Shown here piece by piece: positions 28,577 through 36,597 of a DNA stretch of 64,000 bases (position 1 is its first letter; each line of letters opens with the position of its first letter). Location of the stretch: contig NZ_FPAT01000007.1 of assembly GCF_900116555.1 (NCBI RefSeq), positions 223,847 to 287,846 on the forward strand. Reading direction: 5' to 3'. Below the pieces are notes generated by a model. That model made no database searches and was not told the DNA's origin. It was given only the letters and a program-made list of their open reading frames with translations. The DNA comes from Actinopolyspora lacussalsi subsp. righensis (lineage in GTDB: Bacteria; Actinomycetota; Actinomycetes; Mycobacteriales; Pseudonocardiaceae). The position numbers were made by a program, and so were the translations under genes.

Positions 28577-29343
28577 AGCTGACGATTCTCGGATGCTCCG
28601 GCAGCATTCCCGGACCCGACGCGCCCGCCTCGGGGTATCTGGTGGAGTCCGGCGACACCAGGATTCTGCTCGACCTGGGTAACGGCACGCTCGGCACGTT
28701 GCAGCGCTTCGTCGATCCGTTCACGCCGGATGCCTTGCTGCTGTCACACCTGCACCCGGACCACTGCGCCGACTTCGGGGCGCTGACCGTGCTGCGCCGC
28801 TACCACCCCGCGCCGCCGTACGATCCGGTCGAGCGGAAGCTGACCGTCCACGCCCCGGCGGAGGCCCCGGAGCGACTCGCCGCGCTGTACGCGCCGAACG
28901 CCGCCGAACGAGCCGGTGCCGACCTCTCCGACGTCTTCGACTTCGCACCGATGCCCGAGACCCCGCTGCGGTTGGGGCCGTTCGAGATCACCGCCTTCCC
29001 CGTGCACCACGTGTGCCCCAGCTGGGGGTTCCGGATCGCGGCCGAGGGGCGTGTGCTGGCCTACACCGCCGACACGGGCCCGTGCGAGGAGCTCACCGAG
29101 CTGGCCCGCGACGCCGATGTGCTGCTGGCCGAGGCGTCCTGGCCGGACTCGCCCGATCGTCCCGACGGCCTGCACCTTTCCGGCAAGCAGGCCGCCGAGC
29201 TGGCCAACGGCGCCTCGGCGCGGCGGCTGCTGCTCACCCACCTGCAGCCCTGGTGCGACGCCGCCGCGATCCTGGCCGAGGCGCGCGAACACACCGCCGT
29301 TCCCACCGAGCTGGTCACCACCGCCGCCCGGTACACGGTCTGA
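28573..29343 (+). CDS. Metallo-beta-lactamase-fold hydrolase (Rv1339-like)
   Basis: This 256-residue dinuclear-metal hydrolase has HLHPDHCAD near residue 59, a second His in the VHHVCPS segment, the Asp in YTADTGP and a late HLQPW. It resembles Rv1339, reported to act as an atypical cyclic-AMP phosphodiesterase; that activity is plausible here but not shown by sequence. The GTG start overlaps the murI stop by 4 bases. It ends the rhomboid-murI operon. Confidence 0.88.
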   Translation: MKLTILGCSGSIPGPDAPASGYLVESGDTRILLDLGNGTLGTLQRFVDPFTPDALLLSHLHPDHCADFGALTVLRRYHPAPPYDPVERKLTVHAPAEAPERLAALYAPNAAERAGADLSDVFDFAPMPETPLRLGPFEITAFPVHHVCPSWGFRIAAEGRVLAYTADTGPCEELTELARDADVLLAEASWPDSPDRPDGLHLSGKQAAELANGASARRLLLTHLQPWCDAAAILAEAREHTAVPTELVTTAARYTV

Positions 29344-29528
29344 ACGCGTGCGGCGGAACCCGTCGAGTCGGTCCTCACCGGTGGGTCGGCACCTGGTGGC
29401 GCCACGGTTCCGGCGGGCGGTCGGGAGTCCCGGTGCCGGAGTCGTCCCAGGTGCCCACCTTGGGCCCATCGGGTGAGTGGAATACTGCGGGCGCCAGTGT
29501 TCGTGACCGTTCCGAGTGGAGGATCTCC

Positions 29529-29948
29529 GTGCCGATCACCGCCGTGTGGCCGATCGAGTCGCCCGAGGACGCCAACAGCGGCGACGGGGTCACGCTGACC
29601 GAACCCGACGAGGTCGACGGGCTGCTCGCCAGGTTGGCGGAGCCGAACGCGGGGGTCGCCACGGTCTGGCACGAGTCCCGCGAGCTGGCCGACGAGGACG
29701 AGGGGATGCCCGACCACGACGTCTGCGTGGCGGTGCGGGACGGTTACGGCTACCTGAGCTACATCGACGTGGAGCACGACCTCGCCGTTCCGGAGGGCGA
29801 TCCCGCCGCACCGGCACTGCACGGTGGTGACGTCGAGTTCCCCGAGGGGAGCGGGGTGTCGTTGGACACGCTGGCCGAAGCGCTGCGGGAGTTCCTGCGC
29901 ACCGCGCGGCGACCCGAGGCCGTGACCTGGCGCGCCCTCGAGGAGTGA
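29529..29948 (+). CDS. Imm1-family immunity-like protein
   Basis: The 139-residue acidic protein resembles Imm1 immunity proteins: a central GYGYLSYID strand, a SGVSLDTLAEALREFL helix and a final RPEAVTW strand. Imm1 proteins usually protect against a deaminase or nuclease toxin encoded next door. No toxin gene is adjacent; it lies between the metallohydrolase gene and rph, whose homologues are neighbours in M. tuberculosis. The GTG start has a strong GGAGG. It could be an orphan immunity protein or a domesticated one. Confidence 0.75.
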   Translation: MPITAVWPIESPEDANSGDGVTLTEPDEVDGLLARLAEPNAGVATVWHESRELADEDEGMPDHDVCVAVRDGYGYLSYIDVEHDLAVPEGDPAAPALHGGDVEFPEGSGVSLDTLAEALREFLRTARRPEAVTWRALEE

Positions 29949-30051
29949 GGGGCCTCCTCCGAGCGGCCCACGCCGTCCGCGATCGCGGGGTGAGAACCCG
30001 CTGTTCCTTCGAGCGGAACCGCCGCCTTCCGGGGGGCACGGGAGGACGTTC

Positions 30052-30064
30052 TAGGGTGGGTGTG
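30052..30064 (+). promoter_or_regulatory. -10 box and leaderless start of rph
   Basis: TAGGGT (30052-30057) lies six bases before the GTG at 30064. No ribosome site is present, so rph is probably translated from a leaderless message. The -35 region is not clear. Confidence 0.45.
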
Positions 30065-30819
30065 TGGCAAGAGCTGATGGCAGGAGCGACGAAGCGCTCC
30101 GGGACGTACGTATCACCCGCGGGTATCAGGACTGGCCTGCCGGATCGGTGCTGGTCGAATTCGGACGTACGCGGGTGCTGTGTGCGGCCAGCGTGCAGGA
30201 GGGTGTGCCGCGCTGGCGTGCCGGTTCGGGTCTCGGTTGGGTGACGGCGGAGTACGCGATGCTTCCCTCGGCCACCAACACGCGCGGGGTACGCGAGTCG
30301 GTCAAGGGCAAGATCGGGGGACGTACCCACGAGATCAGCAGGCTGGTGGGGCGATCGCTGCGCAGCTGCATAGACATGAGCGCGCTCGGTGAGAACACCA
30401 TCACACTGGACTGCGACGTCATCCAGGCCGACGGCGGCACCCGCACCGCCGCGATCACCGGTGCCTACGTCGCGCTGGCCGACTCCGTCACGTGGTTGCG
30501 CGCCGCCAAACGCCTCTCCGACCCCAAGCCGCTCTCCTGCGCGGTTTCGGCGGTCAGCGTCGGTGTGGTCGACGGGAAGGTACGGCTGGACCTGCCCTAC
30601 GAGGAGGACTCCCGCGCCGAGGTCGACATGAACGTCGTCGCCACCGACCACGGAACCTTCGTGGAGGTGCAGGGAACCGGCGAGGGCGCCACGTTCCCCA
30701 AGTCCACTCTGGACAAGATGCTGGACATGGCGCTGGCGGGCTCGACACGGCTGTGCGAGCTGCAGGCCGAGGCGCTGGCCGAGCCGTATCCGGGCAAACT
30801 GCCGGGGAGTGCCGCATGA
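30064..30819 (+). CDS. rph: Ribonuclease PH
   Basis: This 251-residue phosphorolytic exoribonuclease trims tRNA 3' ends with phosphate. Family segments are intact: [15 protein letters not shown] near residue 38, [10 protein letters not shown] near residue 62, the [18 protein letters not shown] loop that binds RNA and phosphate, and [19 protein letters not shown] near residue 117. Its stop overlaps rdgB by 4 bases. It corresponds to Rv1340. Confidence 0.96.
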   Translation: MARADGRSDEALRDVRITRGYQDWPAGSVLVEFGRTRVLCAASVQEGVPRWRAGSGLGWVTAEYAMLPSATNTRGVRESVKGKIGGRTHEISRLVGRSLRSCIDMSALGENTITLDCDVIQADGGTRTAAITGAYVALADSVTWLRAAKRLSDPKPLSCAVSAVSVGVVDGKVRLDLPYEEDSRAEVDMNVVATDHGTFVEVQGTGEGATFPKSTLDKMLDMALAGSTRLCELQAEALAEPYPGKLPGSAA

Positions 30820-31421
30820 GCGAGCTGCTGCTCGCCACCCGCAACGCCGCGAAGCTGGCCGAACTGCGGCGGATTCTCGACGACGCCGGGGTGGCCGGGC
30901 TGCACGTGATCGGCCTCGACGACGTGCCCGAGTTCCCGGAGGCCCCCGAGACCGGGGCCACCTTCGAGGCCAACGCGGTGGCCAAGGCGGTCGACGCGGC
31001 GCGCGCCACCGGGCTTCCCGCCGTGGCCGACGACTCCGGTCTGGCGGTGGACGCGCTCAACGGGATGCCCGGTGTGCTCTCGGCGCGCTGGGCCGGTGGG
31101 CACGGGGACGATCGGGCCAATCTGGATCTGGTGCTGGCCCAGCTCGGCGACGTGCCGGACGAGCGCCGTGGTGCGGCGTTCGTCGCGGCGGCCGCGTTGG
31201 TGACGCCGGAGGGTTCGGAGACCGTGGTGCGCGGCACCTGGCCCGGTCACCTGATCCGCGAACCACGCGGTTCCAACGGTTTCGGTTACGACCCGATCTT
31301 CGTGCCGGAGGGGGAGAGCCGCACCTCGGCCGAGCTCTCCGCCGCGGAGAAGGACGCGGACTCGCACCGGGGCAGGGCGCTGCGCGAGCTGCTGCCGTAC
31401 CTGCGGCAGTTGGTCTCGTAG
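30816..31421 (+). CDS. rdgB: Non-canonical purine NTP pyrophosphatase
   Basis: This 201-residue house-cleaning enzyme hydrolyses dITP, dXTP and related nucleotides. The [12 protein letters not shown] nucleotide-binding start, [25 protein letters not shown] (metal-binding Asp) and [11 protein letters not shown] motifs are all present. The ATG overlaps the rph stop. It is the last gene of the conserved block (Rv1341). Confidence 0.96.
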   Translation: MSELLLATRNAAKLAELRRILDDAGVAGLHVIGLDDVPEFPEAPETGATFEANAVAKAVDAARATGLPAVADDSGLAVDALNGMPGVLSARWAGGHGDDRANLDLVLAQLGDVPDERRGAAFVAAAALVTPEGSETVVRGTWPGHLIREPRGSNGFGYDPIFVPEGESRTSAELSAAEKDADSHRGRALRELLPYLRQLVS

Positions 31422-31522
31422 CGGCCGGTTCCTTGGCCGTTCGAGTGAATCGCCCGATGAAACCTGAACGGCCCAGGAGTGCCGAGTGTCTCCCCGTGCT
31501 GAGGAGGGCGGGGCGGAACGGC

Positions 31523-31537
31523 TAGGTTTCCGGCGTG
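31523..31537 (+). promoter_or_regulatory. -10 box and leaderless start of the TauE-like gene
   Basis: TAGGTT (31523-31528) is followed six bases later by the GTG at 31535 with no ribosome site in between. This matches the rph, rhomboid and mec starts. Confidence 0.4.
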
Positions 31538-32299
31538 CTTCCCGAATGGCTCGAACTGTCGTTGCTGGTGCTCGTCGGTTTCCTCTCCGGCGGTGTCAAC
31601 GCCGTGGCGGGCGGCGGATCCCTGCTGGTCTTTCCCGCACTGCTCGGAACCGGGCTGTCCCCGCTGGCCGCCAACGTGACCAACGCGGTGGCGCAGGGGC
31701 CGGGATTCATCGGTGCGGCGCTCGGCCAGCGGCGTGATCTGGCTCGCAACGGCAGCAGGCTGCTGCCGACCTCGATCGCGGCAGTGCTCGGCTCGGTGGG
31801 TGGTTGCGCCCTGCTGCTCACCCTGCCCGGATCGGTGTTCGACGCGGTGGTCCCGGCGCTGGTGGGGCTGTCGGCGGTACTCATGGCGTTCCAGAACCGC
31901 ATCCGCGCCTGGCTGGGAAACCCCGATCAGCACGGCCCCGATCGGACGGTGCTGCTAACCGCCGGGATCCTGCTCGCCTCGGTCTACGGTGGTTACTTCG
32001 GCGGCGCCCGCAGCGTGATCCTGGTGGTCGTCCTGGTACTGACCGCCAATGCCGAGCTCAGGATCCTCAACGCGGCCAAGAACTGGCTGAGCCTGCTCGG
32101 CAGCCTCGTCACGCTGGTGATCTACGCACTGCTCGCACCGGTGGACTGGGCCGCGGTACTGACACTGATCCCCAGCACGCTGCTGGGCGGCTATCTGGGC
32201 GGAAAGGTAGCGCGGCGGCTTCCCCCCACCCTGTTGCGGTGGCTCGTGGTCGTCATCGCGGCCGCCGTGGCCGTCTACCTCGCGGTGGATCAGTCATGA
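31535..32299 (+). CDS. TauE/SafE-family membrane permease
   Basis: This 254-residue protein has eight or so transmembrane helices with the family's two-fold repeat: SGGVNAVAGGGSLLVFPAL near residue 19 and YGGYFGGARSVIL near residue 150. Relatives export sulfite or sulfonate-type anions. The Asp/Lys-containing NAAKNWLSLLGS near residue 182 is also typical. It stands alone after rdgB and converges with bcp. Substrate is inferred only at family level. Confidence 0.85.
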   Translation: MLPEWLELSLLVLVGFLSGGVNAVAGGGSLLVFPALLGTGLSPLAANVTNAVAQGPGFIGAALGQRRDLARNGSRLLPTSIAAVLGSVGGCALLLTLPGSVFDAVVPALVGLSAVLMAFQNRIRAWLGNPDQHGPDRTVLLTAGILLASVYGGYFGGARSVILVVVLVLTANAELRILNAAKNWLSLLGSLVTLVIYALLAPVDWAAVLTLIPSTLLGGYLGGKVARRLPPTLLRWLVVVIAAAVAVYLAVDQS

Positions 32300-32355
32300 G
32301 TGCTGTCGACTCGATTCCCGTGCTGTGCGCTCGGCGGCAGCGCCGTGGGCGCGGC

Positions 32356-32421
32356 GATTTCGCGGGAGATCGACGCTGTCCGGATCGGGGAGACTGCCCG
32401 AACCGGGGAGACCGCCCGGAT
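32356..32421. repeat. Intergenic repeats: GGCGATTTCGCG half-palindrome and 18-bp tandem repeat
   Basis: CGGGGAGACTGCCCGAAC (32386-32403) is followed by CGGGGAGACCGCCCGGAT (32404-32421), an 18-base period. Just upstream GCGATTTCGCGGGAGATCG resembles one arm of the palindrome at 46127-46158. The 276-base gap between the TauE-like gene and bcp holds no gene that I can support. Confidence 0.5.
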
Positions 32422-32575
32422 CCGGCGTGTGTCGGGCCCGCGCCGGGAACGGGCCCCACCTCGTCGGTTCGACCGAGTCGCTTCCGACGGGGTCACGGTT
32501 GGAAGCGGTCCTCCTCGTGTCCGACCGCCCGCAGCGGTCCGGCACGCCGGGATCGCCGCACCGTGAGGTTCCCCG

Positions 32576-33043
32576 TCAGACTCCGATCTCGCGCCGCAGT
32601 CGGTCGACGTGCCCGGTGGCCTTGACGTTGTACAACGCCTGCGCCACCTTGCCCTCCGGATCGACCACGAACGTCGAGCGGATCACGCCCTGCACGGTCT
32701 TGCCGTAGTTCTGCTTCTCGCCGTAGGCGCCCCACTCGGTCATGACCTCGTGGTCCGGGTCGGAGAGCAGCGGGAAGGTCAGTCCTTCGGCGTCGCGGAA
32801 CTCGGCCAGCTTGGCCGGTTTGTCGGGCGAGATCCCCAGCACCGCGAATCCGGCGCCCTCCAGCTCGGCGAGGCTGTCCCGGAAGTCGCAGGCCTCCTTG
32901 GTGCACCCGGGGGTACCGGCGGCCGGGTAGAAGTACACGACCACCGATTTCCCGCGGTAATCGGAGAGCGTCACGGAGTTGTCATCGGCATCGGACAGGG
33001 TGAAGTCGGGGGCGGCATCGCCCGTCGAGAGTTTCGCTGTCAT
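32576..33043 (-). CDS. bcp: Thioredoxin-dependent peroxiredoxin Bcp
   Basis: This 155-residue peroxiredoxin reduces hydrogen peroxide and organic peroxides. The peroxidatic Cys47 lies in AAGTPGCTKEAC and the resolving Cys52 five residues on, the PrxQ arrangement. The N-terminal PDFTLSD and late GVIRSTFVVDPEG segments are family-typical. The gene is followed by convergent TauE-like DNA and preceded by a divergent-looking small exported peptide on the same strand. Confidence 0.95.
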   Translation of the reverse strand: MTAKLSTGDAAPDFTLSDADDNSVTLSDYRGKSVVVYFYPAAGTPGCTKEACDFRDSLAELEGAGFAVLGISPDKPAKLAEFRDAEGLTFPLLSDPDHEVMTEWGAYGEKQNYGKTVQGVIRSTFVVDPEGKVAQALYNVKATGHVDRLRREIGV

Positions 33044-33070
33044 GCCCCGACGCTAGCCGATGCCGTCCGG

Positions 33071-33238
33071 CTACGGACGCGGTGTCGTTGTGGAGGAGAC
33101 CGCCGGCGACGTCGATTCCGCCGTCGGTTGTTCGGAACGGAACACATCGGCGTTGGCCATGATGGCGCCGAACCAGAGTCCGGCGACCGCCGAAGCGGTC
33201 ACCGCGATAGCGGACAGGGTGTAACCGCGGACGTTCAC
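33071..33238 (-). CDS. Short membrane-anchored or exported peptide
   Basis: A 55-residue reading frame begins at a GTG (33238) with AGGAAA upstream and ends at a TAG (33071). It has a basic N-terminus (NVRGY), one hydrophobic segment (about residues 8-30) and a Ser/Thr/Pro-rich tail, so it would be exported or single-pass. It lies 27 bases upstream of bcp on the same strand and may share its transcript. It is too short for strong family recognition; the start signal and membrane pattern are the evidence. Confidence 0.55.
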   Translation of the reverse strand: MNVRGYTLSAIAVTASAVAGLWFGAIMANADVFRSEQPTAESTSPAVSSTTTPRP

Positions 33239-33480
33239 CACTTTCCTTTCCCGTGATCATCTTGTTGGGTCGCCGATGAGATCGCACGAGAGGTGGACAC
33301 CGTTACTTGTGTCCCTCGAATGGGTGAGTGCGCGGTGTGGGAGCCCGGGTGCCGGTGCTCTCGAGTTGCGTCCGGTCAACCGGACGGTGAGGCTCGCTGA
33401 CTGGAGCCCGTACCGCGGTGCCGCCGGTCGTGGGACACCCGTCGGGCGCTGTTATCCCCGTAGGTCTCGTTGGAGCAGTC

Positions 33481-35214
33481 ATGCCGACAGTGGCCGATCA
33501 GTTCGTCGAGGTGCTCGTCGAGGCCGGTGTCCGACGGATCTACGGCATCGTGGGAGACAGTCTCAACCCGATCGTCGACGCGGTGCGACGCACCGACGGC
33601 ATCGAGTGGGTCCACGTGCGCCACGAGGAGAGCGCCGCGTTCGCCGCGGCTGCCGAAGCGCAGCTCACCGGCGGATTGGCAGTCTGCGCGGGCAGCTGCG
33701 GTCCCGGCAACCTGCACCTGATCAACGGGCTGTTCGACGCGCATCGCAGCGGCGCCCCCGTACTGGCTCTCGCCTCGCAGATCCCCTCGGCCCAGATCGG
33801 CACCGGTTTCTTCCAGGAAACCCACCCGGAACGGATGTTCAACGAGTGCAGCCATCTCTGCGAGGTGCTCTCCCAGCCGGAGCAGATGCCCAGGCTGCTG
33901 CGCAGCGCGTTGCAGACGGCGGCGGGCAGTCGGGGTGTCTCGGTGCTGGTGCTGCCCGGTGACGTGGCGCAGCGCACGGCGGTCAACCCGGTCCGCCAGG
34001 GAACCGTGCACTGCCAACCGCCGACCGTGGTCCCGCCCGAGTCCCAGCTGCGCGAGTTGGCCCGCGCGCTCAACTCGGCGGAGCGGGTCATGCTCTTCTG
34101 CGGTGCCGGAACCCGCCACGCGCACGACGAGGTGATGCGACTGGCCGAGACGGTCAAATCACCGGTGGGGCACGCGCTGCGCGGCAAGGAGTGGATCCAG
34201 TACGACAACCCGTACGACGTCGGGATGAGCGGGCTGCTCGGTTACGGAGCCTGCCACGAGGCCATGCACCGTGCCGACCTCGTGGTGCTGCTCGGAACCG
34301 ACTTCCCCTACGACGACTTCCTGCCGCAGGCCAACACCGTGCAGGTCGACATCGAACCCGCGCACCTCGCCCGCCGCACCGTGCTGGACGTCGCCGTCCA
34401 GGGCGACGTCGCCGAGACCATCCGGGCGGTGCTGCCGCACCTCGACACCAAGACCGACAGGTCCTTCCTGGACCAGATGCTGCGCGAACACGCCGACACG
34501 CTGGAACGCGTGGTGGACGCCTACACCAGGGACGTCGACAAGCGGGTTCCCATCCACCCCGAGTACGTCACCGACGTGCTCGACGACCTCGCGGACGAGG
34601 ACGCTGTGTTCACAGTGGACACAGGTATGTGCAACGTCTGGTCCGCCCGCTACGTCACCCCAAACGGCCGACGCAGGATGCTCGGTTCGTTCATCCACGG
34701 CTCGATGGCCAACGCGCTGCCGCACGCGATCGGGGCGCAACTGGCCGACGGGAACCGGCAGGTCGTCGCCATGTCCGGTGACGGCGGGCTGTCCATGTTG
34801 CTCGGAGAACTGCTGACCCTGCGTACGCTGCAGCTGCCCGTGAAAGTGGTGCTGTTCAACAACTCCTCGCTGGGCATGGTGAAGCTGGAGATGCTCGTGG
34901 ACGGCATGCCCGACTTCGGCACCGACCACGACCCGGTGGACTTCGCCGCGTTGGTCAGCGCGCTCGGGATGTACTCCGTGCGAGTGCGGCGTCCCGAGGA
35001 GGTCAGGGTGGCGCTGCGGGACGCGCTGTCGCACCCGGGGCCCGCCGTGGTCGACGTGGTCACCGACCCCAACGCGCTGTCCATCCCGCCGCACATCACG
35101 GGCAGCCAGGTCAAGGGATTCGCGCTCGCCGTGAGCAGGACGGTGCTGGCAGGTGGTGTCGGAAAGATGGTCCGCCTGGCACGCAGCAACCTGCGCAACA
35201 TCCCGAAACCCTGA
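33481..35214 (+). CDS. Thiamine-diphosphate enzyme, pyruvate oxidase/dehydrogenase (quinone)-like
   Basis: This 577-residue TPP enzyme has the three-domain fold of PoxB: an N-terminal PYR domain with the catalytic Glu in VRHEES (near residue 50), a central Rossmann domain that binds FAD, and a C-terminal PP domain with GDGGLSMLLGELLTL...NN for Mg-TPP. It most resembles pyruvate:quinone oxidoreductase, which makes acetate and CO2, and the C-terminus GFALAVSRTVLAGG may form the membrane-binding segment. Acetolactate-synthase-like or other activities cannot be excluded. GGAG lies 8 bases before the ATG. It is a single gene. Confidence 0.88.
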   Translation: MPTVADQFVEVLVEAGVRRIYGIVGDSLNPIVDAVRRTDGIEWVHVRHEESAAFAAAAEAQLTGGLAVCAGSCGPGNLHLINGLFDAHRSGAPVLALASQIPSAQIGTGFFQETHPERMFNECSHLCEVLSQPEQMPRLLRSALQTAAGSRGVSVLVLPGDVAQRTAVNPVRQGTVHCQPPTVVPPESQLRELARALNSAERVMLFCGAGTRHAHDEVMRLAETVKSPVGHALRGKEWIQYDNPYDVGMSGLLGYGACHEAMHRADLVVLLGTDFPYDDFLPQANTVQVDIEPAHLARRTVLDVAVQGDVAETIRAVLPHLDTKTDRSFLDQMLREHADTLERVVDAYTRDVDKRVPIHPEYVTDVLDDLADEDAVFTVDTGMCNVWSARYVTPNGRRRMLGSFIHGSMANALPHAIGAQLADGNRQVVAMSGDGGLSMLLGELLTLRTLQLPVKVVLFNNSSLGMVKLEMLVDGMPDFGTDHDPVDFAALVSALGMYSVRVRRPEEVRVALRDALSHPGPAVVDVVTDPNALSIPPHITGSQVKGFALAVSRTVLAGGVGKMVRLARSNLRNIPKP

Positions 35215-35350
35215 GCGGATGTCACCCGTTCGGCCGGTCGGTCATCCCGCCGAATGATGCTGCCGGACTCCTCCGTTCGGAACCGTGTCGCCGAGTCGTT
35301 TGTGCAACAGTGTGGTGACGCTGCGAGGTCGGACGGAGCAGACTGGGGAC

Positions 35351-36199
35351 ATGACAGTGAGTCCGACGGTGCGGCGCCGCAGGTTGGCGGCCGAACTCCG
35401 CAGGCTGCGTGCCGCACGTGAAGTCACTCAGCAGCAGGCCGCGCGGTATCTCGGCTGTACTCAGGCGAAGATAGGTCGTTTCGAAACCGCCAAGCGCACT
35501 CCTACGGCGAGGGACGTCACCGCGTTGCTGGAGTTCTACGGTGTCGACGGAGCCGCACGGCAACGATTGCTCGAACTGACGCGGGACGCCCGCACGCGTG
35601 GTTGGTGGCAGTCCTACAGCGACGTCCTGCCCGAGTGGTACGAGAACTACATCGGGTTGGAGGCCGAGGCCGAGACGATCGAGACGTACGAGCCCGATGC
35701 CGTGCCGGGGCTGCTGCAGACCGAGGAGTACGCCCACGCCATCACCGAGGCGACCCTCATCGACGCCGATGAGCACGACATCCGGCGCAGGGCCGAGCTG
35801 CGGCTGCGGCGACAGCAACGACTCACCGGCGACGAACCGCTCCGGTTCTGGGCGGTGATCGGTGAGGCCGCGTTGCGCAGAAGGGCGGGTGGGGCACGAG
35901 TACTGCGCGAACAGCTCGAGCACCTGTTGCGCATGGCCGAGCACGAGCACATCACGTTGCAGGTCATGCCGCTGGACACCGACGCGCATCCCGCCCAGGT
36001 GGGGCCGTTCGTGATACTGCGCTACGCCGGTGACGCCGATCCCGATGTGGTGTACGTGGAGACACACGTCGGTGGGTGGTCCCTCGAAAGAGAGAACGAA
36101 CTGTCGAACTATCAAGCCATGATGGATCATTTACGTGCACACGCCGCCGATCCGGAGGAATCGTCGCGCGTGATTCAGGCACGAATAGGGGAGTTGTAG
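35351..36199 (+). CDS. HTH regulator with DUF5753 domain (Scr1/antitoxin-like)
   Basis: This 282-residue protein has an N-terminal helix-turn-helix of the XRE type (TQQQAARYLGCTQAKIGRFE, residues 27-46) and a C-terminal DUF5753 domain containing GLEAEAETIETYEPDAVPGLLQT. Such proteins are widespread in actinomycetes beside DUF397 genes and some act as a toxin-antitoxin-like or development switch. The partner gene starts directly after its stop codon. The ATG at 35351 follows GGGGAC. Confidence 0.9.
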   Translation: MTVSPTVRRRRLAAELRRLRAAREVTQQQAARYLGCTQAKIGRFETAKRTPTARDVTALLEFYGVDGAARQRLLELTRDARTRGWWQSYSDVLPEWYENYIGLEAEAETIETYEPDAVPGLLQTEEYAHAITEATLIDADEHDIRRRAELRLRRQQRLTGDEPLRFWAVIGEAALRRRAGGARVLREQLEHLLRMAEHEHITLQVMPLDTDAHPAQVGPFVILRYAGDADPDVVYVETHVGGWSLERENELSNYQAMMDHLRAHAADPEESSRVIQARIGEL

Positions 36200-36391
36200 A
36201 TGAGCGAACTCTTGTCATGGCGCAGCAGCAGTCGGACTCAGGGGCAGGGGCAGTGTGTCGAGGTCGGTTTCGCGAACACCGCTGTGTGGGTGCGCGACAG
36301 CAAGAATCCGCCCGCGGGACAGCTCTCGGTGGGCATGCGGCAGTGGGTCTCGTTCCTGAGCATGCTCAAGGGTGAGTCCTGCCGGAACTGA
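36200..36391 (+). CDS. DUF397 protein, partner of the upstream regulator
   Basis: The 63-residue DUF397 protein contains WRSSSRTQGQGQCVEVGF and VWVRDSKNP, the family core. It begins at the base after the upstream stop (TAGATG), with GGGGAG inside the upstream gene as its ribosome site, so the two are made together. In related pairs the small protein is bound or counteracted by the regulator. No function is shown by sequence alone. Confidence 0.9.
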   Translation: MSELLSWRSSSRTQGQGQCVEVGFANTAVWVRDSKNPPAGQLSVGMRQWVSFLSMLKGESCRN

Positions 36392-36597
36392 TCCCGTCCC
36401 GGTGAGGGATGATTCCCGCCCGGTGCGGCACGGTGCGGCGGTCTCCGTTCCGAGGTCACCGGTAACCACGGTTTTGTCCCGGGGTTCGTGTCGCGCGGGT
36501 GGGGTTCCGCGGCGTTTCGCGCGAAGAATCGCGCGTCGGCGGATGACGTGTCTTTCCGTGATTTCCGATCCGTCGGTACGGGTGAGTAATTTTCGTA

